Assembly (NCBI GenBank): GCA_964419545.1
Contig: CAYQQU010000118.1
Coordinates: 1 to 10,263, forward strand
Length of the DNA stretch: 10,263 nt
Reading direction: 5' to 3'
Origin: CAYQQU01 sp964419545
Lineage (GTDB): Bacteria > Bacteroidota > Bacteroidia > Chitinophagales > Saprospiraceae
The notes below the pieces were generated by a model. The model was not told where the DNA came from and did no database searches. It saw only the letters and a list, made by a program, of their open reading frames with translations. The stretch's first letter is position 1. Each line of letters starts with the position of its first letter. This document shows positions 1-6,509 of this stretch, in pieces. The position numbers and the translations under genes were made by a program.

Positions 1-48
1 CCAAAATCTGAGTTTTTCGCTTCAAAAGCACTACCTCCAAACAAGCTC

Positions 49-1194
49 TCAGGCGCCCAAACTCCTGCCTTCTCCGGTCAAGGCTTCGTAAACAGCCACC
101 AACTGCTCCGTCAGCGGCTCTCCCCGGAACCGCTGGGCGTAATCGTAACCCGTTTCGATCATTTTCTCGCGCCGTACGCTATCATCGAGGATCATTTCCA
201 GTTGCTCCGCGATCGCTTCCGGCCGGTGCGGATCGATCAGCGCGGCGCCGGGCCCTCCGGCTTCGGGCAGGGAGGAGACATTGGAGGTGATGACCGGCGT
301 GCGGCTGAAAAGCGCTTCGAGCACCGGGATGCCGAAGCCCTCGTAAAAAGACGGGTAAATGAAAGCGGCGGCCTGCTGGTAGATGGCCGGAAGGGCTTCC
401 GCAGCGGGGCGAATGAAGTATACCTGCGACTCCAGGCGGTGTTCCTGCAGAAAAGCTTTGACCTTTTTCAGATAGCTCTTTCCTTCGCCGACCACCACCA
501 GCGGCAATTGTAGCGCAGCCGGGAGGGCGCGCATGGCCTGCACCACCGCCAGCAGGTTTTTGCGGGGAATGACGGAACCCACGTACAACAGATATGCTGC
601 GGGTAATTGGTAGGCGTCGCGCACCCGGCGGCGCGTCTCGGGCGATTTTTCCTGAAAAAAACGCTCGTGGCAAGACTGGTAGATCACCGATATTTTAGAC
701 GCCGGAACGTTGTAGTACGCCATAATGTCCCGCTTGGTGCTTTCGCTGATGGCGATGATCCGGTCGGCGCGGCGGCAGGCGTAGCGAAACTTGAAGTTGT
801 AGATCGCCCGGTCGGGCAGGCTGTAATACTCCGGATAGTGCTTGAAGACCAGGTCGTGGATGGTGACCACGCTGCGGATGTCCAGGCGATCCAGCCCCAC
901 CGGTATTTCGTGGCTCAGACCGTGGTAGAGCTGTATTTTGTGTTTGTGAAGCGCCGACCTGAGGCCGTAAGTCCGCCAGTAGGAGTGGAAACGGTGCGGC
1001 GCCACCCGGACGTTAAAAAGGGCGCTGTTGAAGAAGAAATGGGTCTCCTCGTTCTGGGTGACCCGCGGCGTGTAAAGGAAGTAGGCGTTACCGGGATGGA
1101 AGGTGACCAGGTTGCGCAGCAGCGTGCGACTGTAGTTTCCCAGTCCCGTAAAATTGTTGAACAACCGCTTGGCGTCAAATCCGATTCTCAGCAT
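49..1194 (-). CDS. GT4-type (GT-B fold) glycosyltransferase
   Basis: Predicted retaining glycosyltransferase of the GT4 / glycosyl transferases group 1 family, 381 residues, a normal length. It would move a sugar from a nucleotide-sugar donor onto a glycan or lipid at the cytoplasmic face of the membrane. The N-terminal acceptor domain shows the glycine-rich GLGNYSR loop (residues 17-23) and TIHDL (111-115, with the family's His). ISESTKRDI (149-157) lies before the inter-domain linker. The C-terminal donor domain opens with YVGSVIPRKN (204-213, Arg/Lys phosphate contacts) and has the EGFGIPVLE motif (285-293), the classic E-x7-E. No signal peptide or membrane segment is seen. The start ATG lies 12 bp after the stop of the upstream Fe-S carrier gene, so the two are probably co-transcribed, although no functional link is evident. 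Sugar and acceptor cannot be predicted. The family call is firm. Confidence 0.93.
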   Translation of the reverse strand: MLRIGFDAKRLFNNFTGLGNYSRTLLRNLVTFHPGNAYFLYTPRVTQNEETHFFFNSALFNVRVAPHRFHSYWRTYGLRSALHKHKIQLYHGLSHEIPVGLDRLDIRSVVTIHDLVFKHYPEYYSLPDRAIYNFKFRYACRRADRIIAISESTKRDIMAYYNVPASKISVIYQSCHERFFQEKSPETRRRVRDAYQLPAAYLLYVGSVIPRKNLLAVVQAMRALPAALQLPLVVVGEGKSYLKKVKAFLQEHRLESQVYFIRPAAEALPAIYQQAAAFIYPSFYEGFGIPVLEALFSRTPVITSNVSSLPEAGGPGAALIDPHRPEAIAEQLEMILDDSVRREKMIETGYDYAQRFRGEPLTEQLVAVYEALTGEGRSLGA

Positions 1195-1206
1195 AGCAAC
1201 ATCCCG

Positions 1207-1533
1207 TCATACCGAAAAGCTCTCGCCGCAGGCGCAGGTACGACTGGCGTTGGGATTGCTGAAGTGAAAACCTTTGCCGTTGAGGCCGCCGGAAAATTCA
1301 AGGGTGGTATTGCACAGATAAAGGAAACTGCGCAGATCGGTGGCTACCTTGATGCCGTTATCTTCGAAGATCTGATCGTCGGCCTGGGTCTCCCCGGCGA
1401 ATTCCATCTGATAGGTTAAGCCGGAACATCCGCCGCTGGTAACCCATACCCGTACGTAAAAATCATCGCCGTATCCTTCTTTGCGGCGAATTTCATCGAT
1501 TTTTTCTTTAGCACTATCGGCAACGTATACCAT
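1207..1533 (-). CDS. A-type iron-sulfur cluster carrier (IscA/SufA/HesB family)
   Basis: A 108-residue HesB/IscA-family protein, the usual length. These cytoplasmic proteins accept Fe-S clusters from the assembly machinery and pass them to target enzymes. The conserved SGGCSG motif holds Cys36, and the C-terminal pair is Cys100 and Cys102 in SRTCACGESF. Together they make the family's three-cysteine C-x63-C-x-C pattern. The residue between the last two cysteines is Ala, where the textbook motif has Gly. An extra Cys74 is also present. A group I cysteine desulfurase lies upstream on the same strand, which fits a role in cluster assembly, but about 0.8 kb of tandem repeat separates the two. The glycosyltransferase follows after 12 bp. 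Whether it corresponds to IscA, SufA or ErpA cannot be decided from sequence alone, so no symbol is given. Confidence 0.93.
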   Translation of the reverse strand: MVYVADSAKEKIDEIRRKEGYGDDFYVRVWVTSGGCSGLTYQMEFAGETQADDQIFEDNGIKVATDLRSFLYLCNTTLEFSGGLNGKGFHFSNPNASRTCACGESFSV

Positions 1534-1554
1534 TGGAAGACAATTTTAGAAGAT

Positions 1555-1585
1555 ACAAGATAAGAACAGTTCGGAGTTTAAACAA
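1555..1585 (-). promoter_or_regulatory. possible Bacteroidota-type promoter for the Fe-S carrier gene
   Basis: On the minus strand a TTG (plus-strand 1583-1585) is followed, after 20 bp, by TATCTTGT (plus-strand 1555-1562). This resembles the Bacteroidota -33 TTG / -7 TAnnTTTG arrangement in spacing, but the -7 box has two mismatches. It lies just outside the repeat array and 22 bp before the ATG, so the leader would be very short. It is weak evidence for the carrier gene having its own promoter rather than depending on read-through from the desulfurase. Confidence 0.2.
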
Positions 1586-1921
1586 GTTCGGCGGTTTGGT
1601 CTTTGTTGGCGTGGCAAAGGCTGATAGGCTGAGGTTGAGGTTGAGGTTGAGGGCTCCGCGGGTGCTTCCAAAGAAACTATAGTCCTTGCTGGTGTGCACT
1701 TTACAAGTTTACGACGCTAACGACTAAAGACTAAAGACTGAAGGCCAATAGGTTGAGGTTGAGGTTGAGGTTGAGGGCTCCGCGGGTGCTTCCAAAGAAG
1801 CTAAAGTCCTTGCTGGTGTGTCCTTTACAAGTTTACTACGCTAACGACTAAAGACTAAAGGCCAATAGGTTGAGGTTGAGGTTGAGGGCTCCGCGGGTGC
1901 TTCCAAAGAAGCTAAAGTCCT

Positions 1922-2021
1922 NNNNNNNNNNNNNNNNNNNNNNNNNNNNNNNNNNNNNNNNNNNNNNNNNNNNNNNNNNNNNNNNNNNNNNNNNNNNNNN
2001 NNNNNNNNNNNNNNNNNNNNN
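1922..2021. other. assembly gap (100 N) inside the repeat array
   Basis: Exactly 100 N, the usual placeholder for a gap of unknown size. The bases on the two sides (GTCCT before, TGCTGGTG after) join perfectly as one repeat unit. The gap may therefore hide any whole number of units, including none. Confidence 0.97.
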
Positions 2022-2070
2022 TGCTGGTGTGCACTTTACAAGTTTACGACGCTAACGACTAAAGACTAAA

Positions 2071-2170
2071 NNNNNNNNNNNNNNNNNNNNNNNNNNNNNN
2101 NNNNNNNNNNNNNNNNNNNNNNNNNNNNNNNNNNNNNNNNNNNNNNNNNNNNNNNNNNNNNNNNNNNNNN
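2071..2170. other. assembly gap (100 N) inside the repeat array
   Basis: A second run of exactly 100 N. Only 49 bp of repeat sequence lies between it and the first gap. Both flanks come from the CTAACGACTAAAGACTAAA part of the unit, so the break falls inside repeated sequence and the true length is unknown. Confidence 0.97.
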
Positions 2171-2356
2171 CTAACGACTAAAGACTAAAGACTAAAGGCC
2201 AATAGGTTGAGGGCTCCGCGGGTGCCTACAACGAAGCTAAAGTCCTTGCCGGTGTGCACTTTACAAGTTTACGACGCTAAAGACTAAAGACTAAAGACTA
2301 ATGACCAAAGATTTACCCGGATGAGCAGCAGACGGGCTAATGACCAACAACCCAAC

Positions 2357-3547
2357 CTACCCCCCACTCAAATACATCTCCCACATCGGGCTGACCGCCC
2401 GCAGTTGGTTGACGGCGCTGATCACCGATTCGATCGTCTGGTCGATTTCCGTTTCAGTAGTATAGCGTCCCAGGCTGAACCGCACGGCCCCGTGGGCCAG
2501 TTCGTCGCTGCGGCCCATGGCCGTCAGTACGTGTGACGGGTCGAGGGAAGCGGAAGTACAGGCCGAGCCGGTCGCTACGGCAATATGCTGATTGAAGCGC
2601 ATGAGCAGGGCTTCGCTGTCGACGCAGCGAAAAGACAGGTTGCTGACGTGCGGCAGGCGGTGCGCGGGATCTCCGTTGCGTTCCACGGCGTCCAGGCGGT
2701 CGAGCAGCGCGATTTCCAGCCGGTCGCGCAGTTTTCGCAGCCGTTCGCCTTCTTTCTGCATTTCCGACCGGGCGATCTCCGCGGCTTTTCCGAACCCGAC
2801 GATGCCCGGCACGTTGAGCGTACCCGACCGCACCCCGCTTTCGTGCCCGCCGCCGGTGATCAGGGGCCGCACCTTTACACGCGGGCGCCGCCGCCGCAGA
2901 TAGAGCGCGCCGACGCCCTTGGGGCCGTACATCTTATGGGCGGTGCAGGCGAGCAGGTGCACCCCGGCCGCCGTCACGTCGACGGGAATTTTACCGACGG
3001 CCTGGGTGGCGTCGCTGAGCAGCAGCGTACCGTGTTTTTCGCATACGGCGCCGATCTCGGCCATGGGTTGGAGGACGCCCGTTTCGTTATTGGCCCACAT
3101 GACGGCTACCAGCACCGTATCGGGGCGGATGGCGGCGTCGAGTTCGGACAAGTCGATCCGGCCGTCCGGACGGACGTCGAGGTAAGTGACTTCCGCTCCC
3201 TGCTTTTCGAGTTGTTCGCAGGTGTCCAGCACGGCATTGTGTTCGGTCTTGACGGTAACCAGGTGTCGCCCTTTGCGGCGGTACAAGTCGTATACGCCGC
3301 GGATTGCCAGGTTGAGCGATTCAGTGGCGCCGGAGGTAAATGTCAGTTCTTCGGCCTGCGCGCCGATCAGGGCGGCCAATTGCTGCCGGGCCTGCTGCAC
3401 GGCTTCTTCGGCCTCCCAGCCGAAGGCGTGGTGCCGGCTGGCGGGGTTGCCGGGCCGCTGGGTGAAAAACGGAAGCATAGCCTCCAGCACCCGTGGGTCC
3501 ACCGGCGTCGTAGCGTTGTAGTCGAGGTATATTCGCGATTCGGTCAT
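2357..3547 (-). CDS. cysteine desulfurase, group I (IscS/NifS type)
   Basis: A PLP-dependent enzyme of 396 residues (E. coli IscS has 404) that removes sulfur from L-cysteine, giving alanine and an enzyme persulfide for Fe-S cluster assembly and tRNA thiolation. It begins with the family signature IYLDYNATTPVD (6-17). The PLP site includes SGATES (72-77), His103 in KTEHNAV, and Asp179 in SDATQA. The PLP Schiff-base lysine is Lys205 in TAHKMYGPKG. The catalytic cysteine is Cys330 in ATGSACTSASLDPS, on the longer mobile loop typical of group I (IscS/NifS) rather than group II (SufS). RSGTLNVPGIVGFG (240-253) is also typical. All key residues are present. An A-type Fe-S carrier lies downstream on the same strand beyond a tandem-repeat array. 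The upstream neighbour (mutase homologue) is divergent. Confidence 0.96.
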   Translation of the reverse strand: MTESRIYLDYNATTPVDPRVLEAMLPFFTQRPGNPASRHHAFGWEAEEAVQQARQQLAALIGAQAEELTFTSGATESLNLAIRGVYDLYRRKGRHLVTVKTEHNAVLDTCEQLEKQGAEVTYLDVRPDGRIDLSELDAAIRPDTVLVAVMWANNETGVLQPMAEIGAVCEKHGTLLLSDATQAVGKIPVDVTAAGVHLLACTAHKMYGPKGVGALYLRRRRPRVKVRPLITGGGHESGVRSGTLNVPGIVGFGKAAEIARSEMQKEGERLRKLRDRLEIALLDRLDAVERNGDPAHRLPHVSNLSFRCVDSEALLMRFNQHIAVATGSACTSASLDPSHVLTAMGRSDELAHGAVRFSLGRYTTETEIDQTIESVISAVNQLRAVSPMWEMYLSGG

Positions 3548-3706
3548 GGTTCGGCGTAGTGAGGCGGTGATCTACGAGGCGATACCCTTGATTTCGGGTA
3601 CAATCGGGCGAAAACCTGTTCGACCGCCCTTCCTTTTTTCTTTTCCTCAACAGCAACCACCGCCAGATAGTTGGCTAAATAAAAAGAACGGGAATCATTT
3701 TTTAAT

Positions 3707-3714
3707 TACCTTTA
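3707..3714 (+). promoter_or_regulatory. possible -7 box for the mutase gene
   Basis: TACCTTTA matches the Bacteroidota -7 consensus TAnnTTTG with one mismatch. It lies 23 bp before the ATG in the 190-bp divergent spacer. There is no TTG at the expected 19-21 bp upstream; the nearest candidate, at 3671, is 33 bp away. Only half a promoter is therefore visible. The only other structure in the spacer is a small inverted repeat, TACCC/GGGTA, at 3583-3600. Confidence 0.2.
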
Positions 3715-3737
3715 GCTTCTAAAGCAGGGGCAATTTT

Positions 3738-4916
3738 ATGAAGGAACAAAGCAACCTATTCGAAGAATTTCCTCCCATCTCCCACGAAGAATGGATGGCT
3801 AAGGTAGAGCGCGACCTCAAGGGGAAACCGCTTAGCGATTTGCAATGGCAACTCGATGACGACATCGTTATTGAGCCCTTTTATCATCCCGACAACGCCC
3901 TGCCCGCCCGCCCGCCGCTCACGGCCGGGAAGGCCACCAACGACTGGGCGGCCGGCGAATACATCGACGTAACCGATGTGAAAGCCGCAAATCAGCAGGC
4001 GCTGGAAGGGCTGGCCGGCGGTATCGAAGCGCCGCTCTTCCGCCTGCAGCAGGCCGCTCAGGCGGATCAGCTGGAAGCGCTGTTGCAGGATATCGAACTG
4101 ACTTACATCTCCGTTCATTTCGGAGAATACTACGTGGATAAGGCGCCGCTGAAATTGTTCGAAAAGTTTCGTTCGGTATTGCAAAAGCGGGGCATCCCCG
4201 CCGCGCAGGTTAAAGGCTCGATCGATTTCGACCCGGTGCTCGACTGGTCTGATCCGCCCTTCGGCGACCTGGCGCAGCTGCTGCGCACCTATGAAGCCGA
4301 AATGCCCGAATTCCGGGTGCTGCAAGTCAACGCCCGCCGCTTCCATTCGGGCTCGGAGCGCACCGCGCTCGAATTGGCCTACGCCGTCGCCAAAGGCAGT
4401 GAATACCTGGCCCAGATGCAAAAACAGGGGCTTTCGCCGGCCCTCGTCAACCGCCATCTGCAGTTTTCCGTAGATATCGGAACGATCTACTTCGTAGAGA
4501 TCGCCAAGATACGCGCGTTGAAGCAACTTTGGGCCAACGTCCTGCAAGGCTACGGCGTCACCGATGCGCCGACGACTTTCCTGACGGCGCACCTGGCGCC
4601 CGAAACACAGACCGAAGATCCCAATACGAATATGATCCGGGCGGCTACCCAGGCCATGTCGGCGGCGATCGGCGGCGTCGATATCCTCTACGTGCTGCCG
4701 GCCAACGCCTCCATCGAAGATCAAAGCACTCCCTTCACCCGGCGCATCGCCCGCAACGTTCAGCACATCCTGCGGATGGAAAGTTACCTCGACCGCGTGA
4801 TCGATCCGGGCGCCGGAAGCTACTACATCGAAAAACTCACCAGTTTGCTGGCGGAAAAGGCCTGGACTAAATTCCAGGAAATTGAGGCCAAAGGCGGGTA
4901 CATGGAGGTGGGGTAG
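3738..4916 (+). CDS. methylmalonyl-CoA mutase small-subunit homologue (C-terminally short)
   Basis: A 392-residue member of the methylmalonyl-CoA mutase family without the B12-binding domain, i.e. related to the beta/small subunit (MutA). In the usual heterodimer the small subunit is non-catalytic and pairs with a B12-binding large subunit that converts succinyl-CoA and methylmalonyl-CoA. The TIM-barrel core is visible: RRFHSGSERTALELAYAVA (200-218), DIGTIYFVEIAKIRALKQLW (246-265), TNMIRAATQAMSAAIGG (297-313), and RNVQHILRMESYLDRVIDP (339-357) followed by GAGSYYIE (358-365). The protein stops soon after the last helix (EIEAKGGYMEVG), earlier than I expect for MutA proteins. None of the three frames after the stop restores homology. 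The start is supported by AGGGG at 3726-3730, 7 nt before the ATG. No large-subunit gene follows; a terminator closes the unit. It could be a diverged, non-catalytic partner for a subunit encoded elsewhere. Confidence 0.87.
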   Translation: MKEQSNLFEEFPPISHEEWMAKVERDLKGKPLSDLQWQLDDDIVIEPFYHPDNALPARPPLTAGKATNDWAAGEYIDVTDVKAANQQALEGLAGGIEAPLFRLQQAAQADQLEALLQDIELTYISVHFGEYYVDKAPLKLFEKFRSVLQKRGIPAAQVKGSIDFDPVLDWSDPPFGDLAQLLRTYEAEMPEFRVLQVNARRFHSGSERTALELAYAVAKGSEYLAQMQKQGLSPALVNRHLQFSVDIGTIYFVEIAKIRALKQLWANVLQGYGVTDAPTTFLTAHLAPETQTEDPNTNMIRAATQAMSAAIGGVDILYVLPANASIEDQSTPFTRRIARNVQHILRMESYLDRVIDPGAGSYYIEKLTSLLAEKAWTKFQEIEAKGGYMEVG

Positions 4917-5002
4917 GGCGGTGAGGAGGCGGGAACGTCGCGAGGGCGGACCTCTCTTGGGAACGGCAGAATAGTAGAACCGAAGAAATGATGGGTCATA
5001 CC

Positions 5003-5043
5003 AAAAAAAGACCGGAGCAGCCCGCGGGCGCTCCGGTCTTTTT
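5003..5043. terminator. bidirectional intrinsic terminator between mutase and FAS1 genes
   Basis: Perfect 9-bp stem GACCGGAGC (5010-5018) / GCTCCGGTC (5030-5038) around an 11-nt GC-rich loop. It is preceded by seven A (5003-5009) and followed by five T (5039-5043). The A and T tracts make it a strong rho-independent terminator in both directions. It serves the plus-strand mutase gene ending at 4916 and the minus-strand FAS1 gene ending at 5074. Confidence 0.92.
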
Positions 5044-5073
5044 ATTTCCTCTAACAATGGAAAGACTACCGGA

Positions 5074-6078
5074 TTACGGCAGAATTACCGCGTCGATTTC
5101 GTGGAATACGCCGTTCTGAGCCTGGATGTTGGCTTCCTGTACGTCGGCGGTGTTCGAGCCGGCGACGATAACCAACTGGCGGCCGGCGGCAAAGTTAATA
5201 TCCGTAGTGTAGGTCGCGTCCGTCAGGAGCGTATTGACCGTCGGGCGGCGCAGCAGGAAGTTCGAAGTGAAGTTGACGCCCGGAGCTACGTGGTAGCTCA
5301 GTACTGCTTCCAGCAGGTCGGCCGGGATGTCGTTCAGGTCGTTCCAGTCGGGGTTGCTGTCGAGCAAGGCCTGGAAAGCATCATTGTTCGGTGCAACGAT
5401 GGTGAAAATGTCACCGCCATTCAGGGCGCCGATGAAATCGATCGACAGGTCGGGGCGCGTCAGGGCCGCCACCAGGCTGGAGAAGTTCGGGTTGCTGGCG
5501 ATCAGCGTCACGAGATCAGAAGGATTGATCACGGCGTCGATGGCGTGGATCACGCCGTTGGAGGCGCTTACGTCAGCGATCACGACGTTGATGCCGCCGT
5601 TGATCACCACACCGCTCTCCGTGCTTACGTAGAGATCGGTAGCGTTGCTGCCCGGGCCTTCGGCGAGGGTCGGGATGTAGCCGGTGCTCAGGTCGGCAGC
5701 TTCGAATTCGCCTGCTACGACGTGCGTCAGCAGGATGGTCGTCAGTACGTCAACCGGTACGTCGTCAAGGCTGTCAAAGCCGAGGTCGTCCAGCAGAGCC
5801 AGGAAAGCATCGTTCGTCGGGGCAAAAACCGTGAACGGGCCTTCGCTGCTCAGGGCGTCAACCAATCCGGCGCGAACGACGGCATCGACCAGGATGCTGA
5901 AGTCGGGATTGGCAATGGCCACGTCAACAATGGTTTCTCCCGTCTGCGGGCCATGGCCGCGGCCGCGGAAGTCCACTGCTTCATTCGGGTTGGTCAGGTC
6001 GGAATCCTGCGAACAGGAAAACGCGGAAAAAATAACTGCTACAGCGAGCAGAACGCGGGAAAGCTTAAGAACTTTCAT
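5074..6078 (-). CDS. fasciclin (FAS1) lipoprotein, two domains
   Basis: A 334-residue secreted lipoprotein with two FAS1 (beta-Ig-h3/fasciclin) domains, which usually mediate adhesion or matrix interactions at the cell surface. The N-terminus is a signal peptide with a lipobox-like AFSC, the cysteine being Cys22. The following SQDSD is acidic, resembling the Bacteroidota export signal that sends lipoproteins to the outer surface. Domain 1 spans about 49-185, with the H1 motif FTVFAPTNDAF (82-92) and the H2 motif NGVIHAIDAVI (174-184). Domain 2 spans about 188-334, with FTIVAPNNDAF (225-235) and NGVFHEIDAVILP (322-334). The protein ends right at the second domain, with no sorting domain. It is a paralogue of the FAS1 gene at 6510-7469, from which it is separated by inverted-repeat elements, so each probably has its own promoter. 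The ligand is unknown. Confidence 0.95.
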   Translation of the reverse strand: MKVLKLSRVLLAVAVIFSAFSCSQDSDLTNPNEAVDFRGRGHGPQTGETIVDVAIANPDFSILVDAVVRAGLVDALSSEGPFTVFAPTNDAFLALLDDLGFDSLDDVPVDVLTTILLTHVVAGEFEAADLSTGYIPTLAEGPGSNATDLYVSTESGVVINGGINVVIADVSASNGVIHAIDAVINPSDLVTLIASNPNFSSLVAALTRPDLSIDFIGALNGGDIFTIVAPNNDAFQALLDSNPDWNDLNDIPADLLEAVLSYHVAPGVNFTSNFLLRRPTVNTLLTDATYTTDINFAAGRQLVIVAGSNTADVQEANIQAQNGVFHEIDAVILP

Positions 6079-6132
6079 GATGGATTAATTTTGGATTAAA
6101 AGGTTGATAATTGAGTAAGTTGGCTTTTAATG

Positions 6133-6188
6133 TTTCCCTTCCGGGAAAAGTGAGGGGATTATCCGCGTATGACTGGAGCGAGCTCCAG
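6133..6188. repeat. two small hairpins upstream of the first FAS1 gene
   Basis: In the 5' region of the FAS1 gene that starts at 6078 there are two perfect inverted repeats. One is TTTCCC-TTCC-GGGAAA at 6133-6148 (6-bp stem, 4-nt loop). The other is CTGGAGC-GA-GCTCCAG at 6173-6188 (7-bp arms, 2-nt centre). They could be operator or leader hairpins, or the edge of the neighbouring inverted-repeat element. No -7 box could be recognised here. Confidence 0.5.
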
Positions 6189-6191
6189 ATA

Positions 6192-6375
6192 AGTACTTCG
6201 TCAACTAAATTTTACAGCTTTTTGTCGGCGCCTTTTAGCCATATCCTTCGTTGCTCAATCCTTCCGTAGCTATGGCTATGGTCGTCTTTCGCGCCCGTCT
6301 GTGCAGCCGGGTAAACCTCGTCTATGACTAAAATGCACTCGACAAAAAGGCGCAAAACTTAATTGACAAAGTACT
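6192..6375. repeat. 184-bp imperfect inverted-repeat element (MITE-like)
   Basis: The outer 55 bases on each side (6192-6246 and 6321-6375) are reverse complements of one another. The first 36 bases, from AGTACTT to GTCG, match at 30 of 36 positions. The arms continue through a shared TTTTAG(C/T)CAT block after a 1-nt shift. Both ends are the palindrome AGTACT. The centre (about 6247-6320) is unpaired and contains TAGCTATGGCTATGG. It has no reading frame of note. Long terminal inverted repeats with a short non-coding core suggest a miniature mobile element or dispersed intergenic repeat. No clear target-site duplication is visible, and a single copy in the window cannot prove mobility. Confidence 0.7.
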
Positions 6376-6506
6376 AAGTGGTGTGTAACACAAGTTCCTT
6401 GTAAAAATTTTTGCTGAGTGCTCAATTTAAAAAGTTGATTTTCAGTAATTAAAAGCGTTTCCTTTCAAGAAAGGATCAGCAAAAATTTTTGTTACACACC
6501 ACTAAG
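6374..6506. repeat. 133-bp inverted repeat with a split left arm
   Basis: The left arm is CTAAGTGGTGTGTAACA (6374-6390) plus AAAATTTTTGCTGA (6404-6417). The right arm, TCAGCAAAAATTTTT (6476-6490) then GTTACACACCACTAAG (6491-6506), is its reverse complement with a single mismatch near the outer end. The left arm carries a 13-nt insertion (6391-6403) that the right arm lacks. Inside the loop is a further hairpin, TCCTTTC-AA-GAAAGGA (6460-6475). The right end stops 3 bp short of the FAS1 stop codon at 6510, so on the minus strand this structure could also act as that gene's 3' terminator or RNA-stabilising stem. It abuts the 184-bp element on its left. Confidence 0.75.
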
Positions 6507-6509
6507 CTT

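Larger units (their letters stand above)
1617..2310. repeat. tandem repeat array (unit about 111-124 bp) with nested hexamer and heptamer runs
   Basis: Non-coding array between the cysteine desulfurase and the Fe-S carrier. Units start at AAGGCCAATAGG or a variant: unit 1 at 1617 (124 bp), unit 2 at 1741 (117 bp), unit 3 at 1858 (runs into an N gap), a 49-bp fragment at 2022-2070, and a last, diverged unit at about 2195-2310. Each unit reads in order: a run of TTGAGG hexamers (4, 4, 3 and 1 copies in the four readable units, the first copy in unit 1 being CTGAGG), then GGCTCCGCGGGTGCTTCC, then CTAAAGTCCTTGCTGGTGTG, then TTTACAAGTTTACGACGCTAA, then two to three GACTAAA heptamers. Two 100-N gaps lie inside, so the copy number is unknown. 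Neither strand gives a convincing protein. It behaves like a VNTR; the function is unknown. Confidence 0.9.

Noticed and set aside
1623..1655. Telomere-like or origin-like hexamer repeat
   Set aside because: TTGAGG runs are short, internal and part of a larger tandem unit; there are no DnaA boxes or replication genes nearby.
1514..1699. Short minus-strand reading frame running through the repeat (61 codons) and a plus-strand one at 1870-2055
   Set aside because: Low-complexity translation of repeat DNA; the first overlaps the start of the Fe-S carrier gene, the second crosses an N gap. No recognisable domain.
1617..2310. CRISPR array
   Set aside because: The units are long and repetitive throughout. 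There are no unique spacers between short identical repeats, and no cas genes are nearby.
2585..3559. Long plus-strand open frame opposite the cysteine desulfurase
   Set aside because: Shadow of the GC-rich real gene; the minus-strand protein has complete catalytic motifs and the antisense product has none.
3756..5057. 433-codon minus-strand open frame opposite the mutase gene
   Set aside because: It overlaps the clear mutase homologue and runs through the intergenic terminator; its translation has no recognisable motif.
5101..6099. Long plus-strand open frame opposite the first FAS1 gene
   Set aside because: Antisense of a well-supported two-domain FAS1 lipoprotein; no domain in its translation.
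6190..6509. tRNA or known riboswitch in the FAS1 spacer
   Set aside because: The structure is made of two long inverted repeats; there is no cloverleaf, no CCA end and no aptamer core that I recognise.
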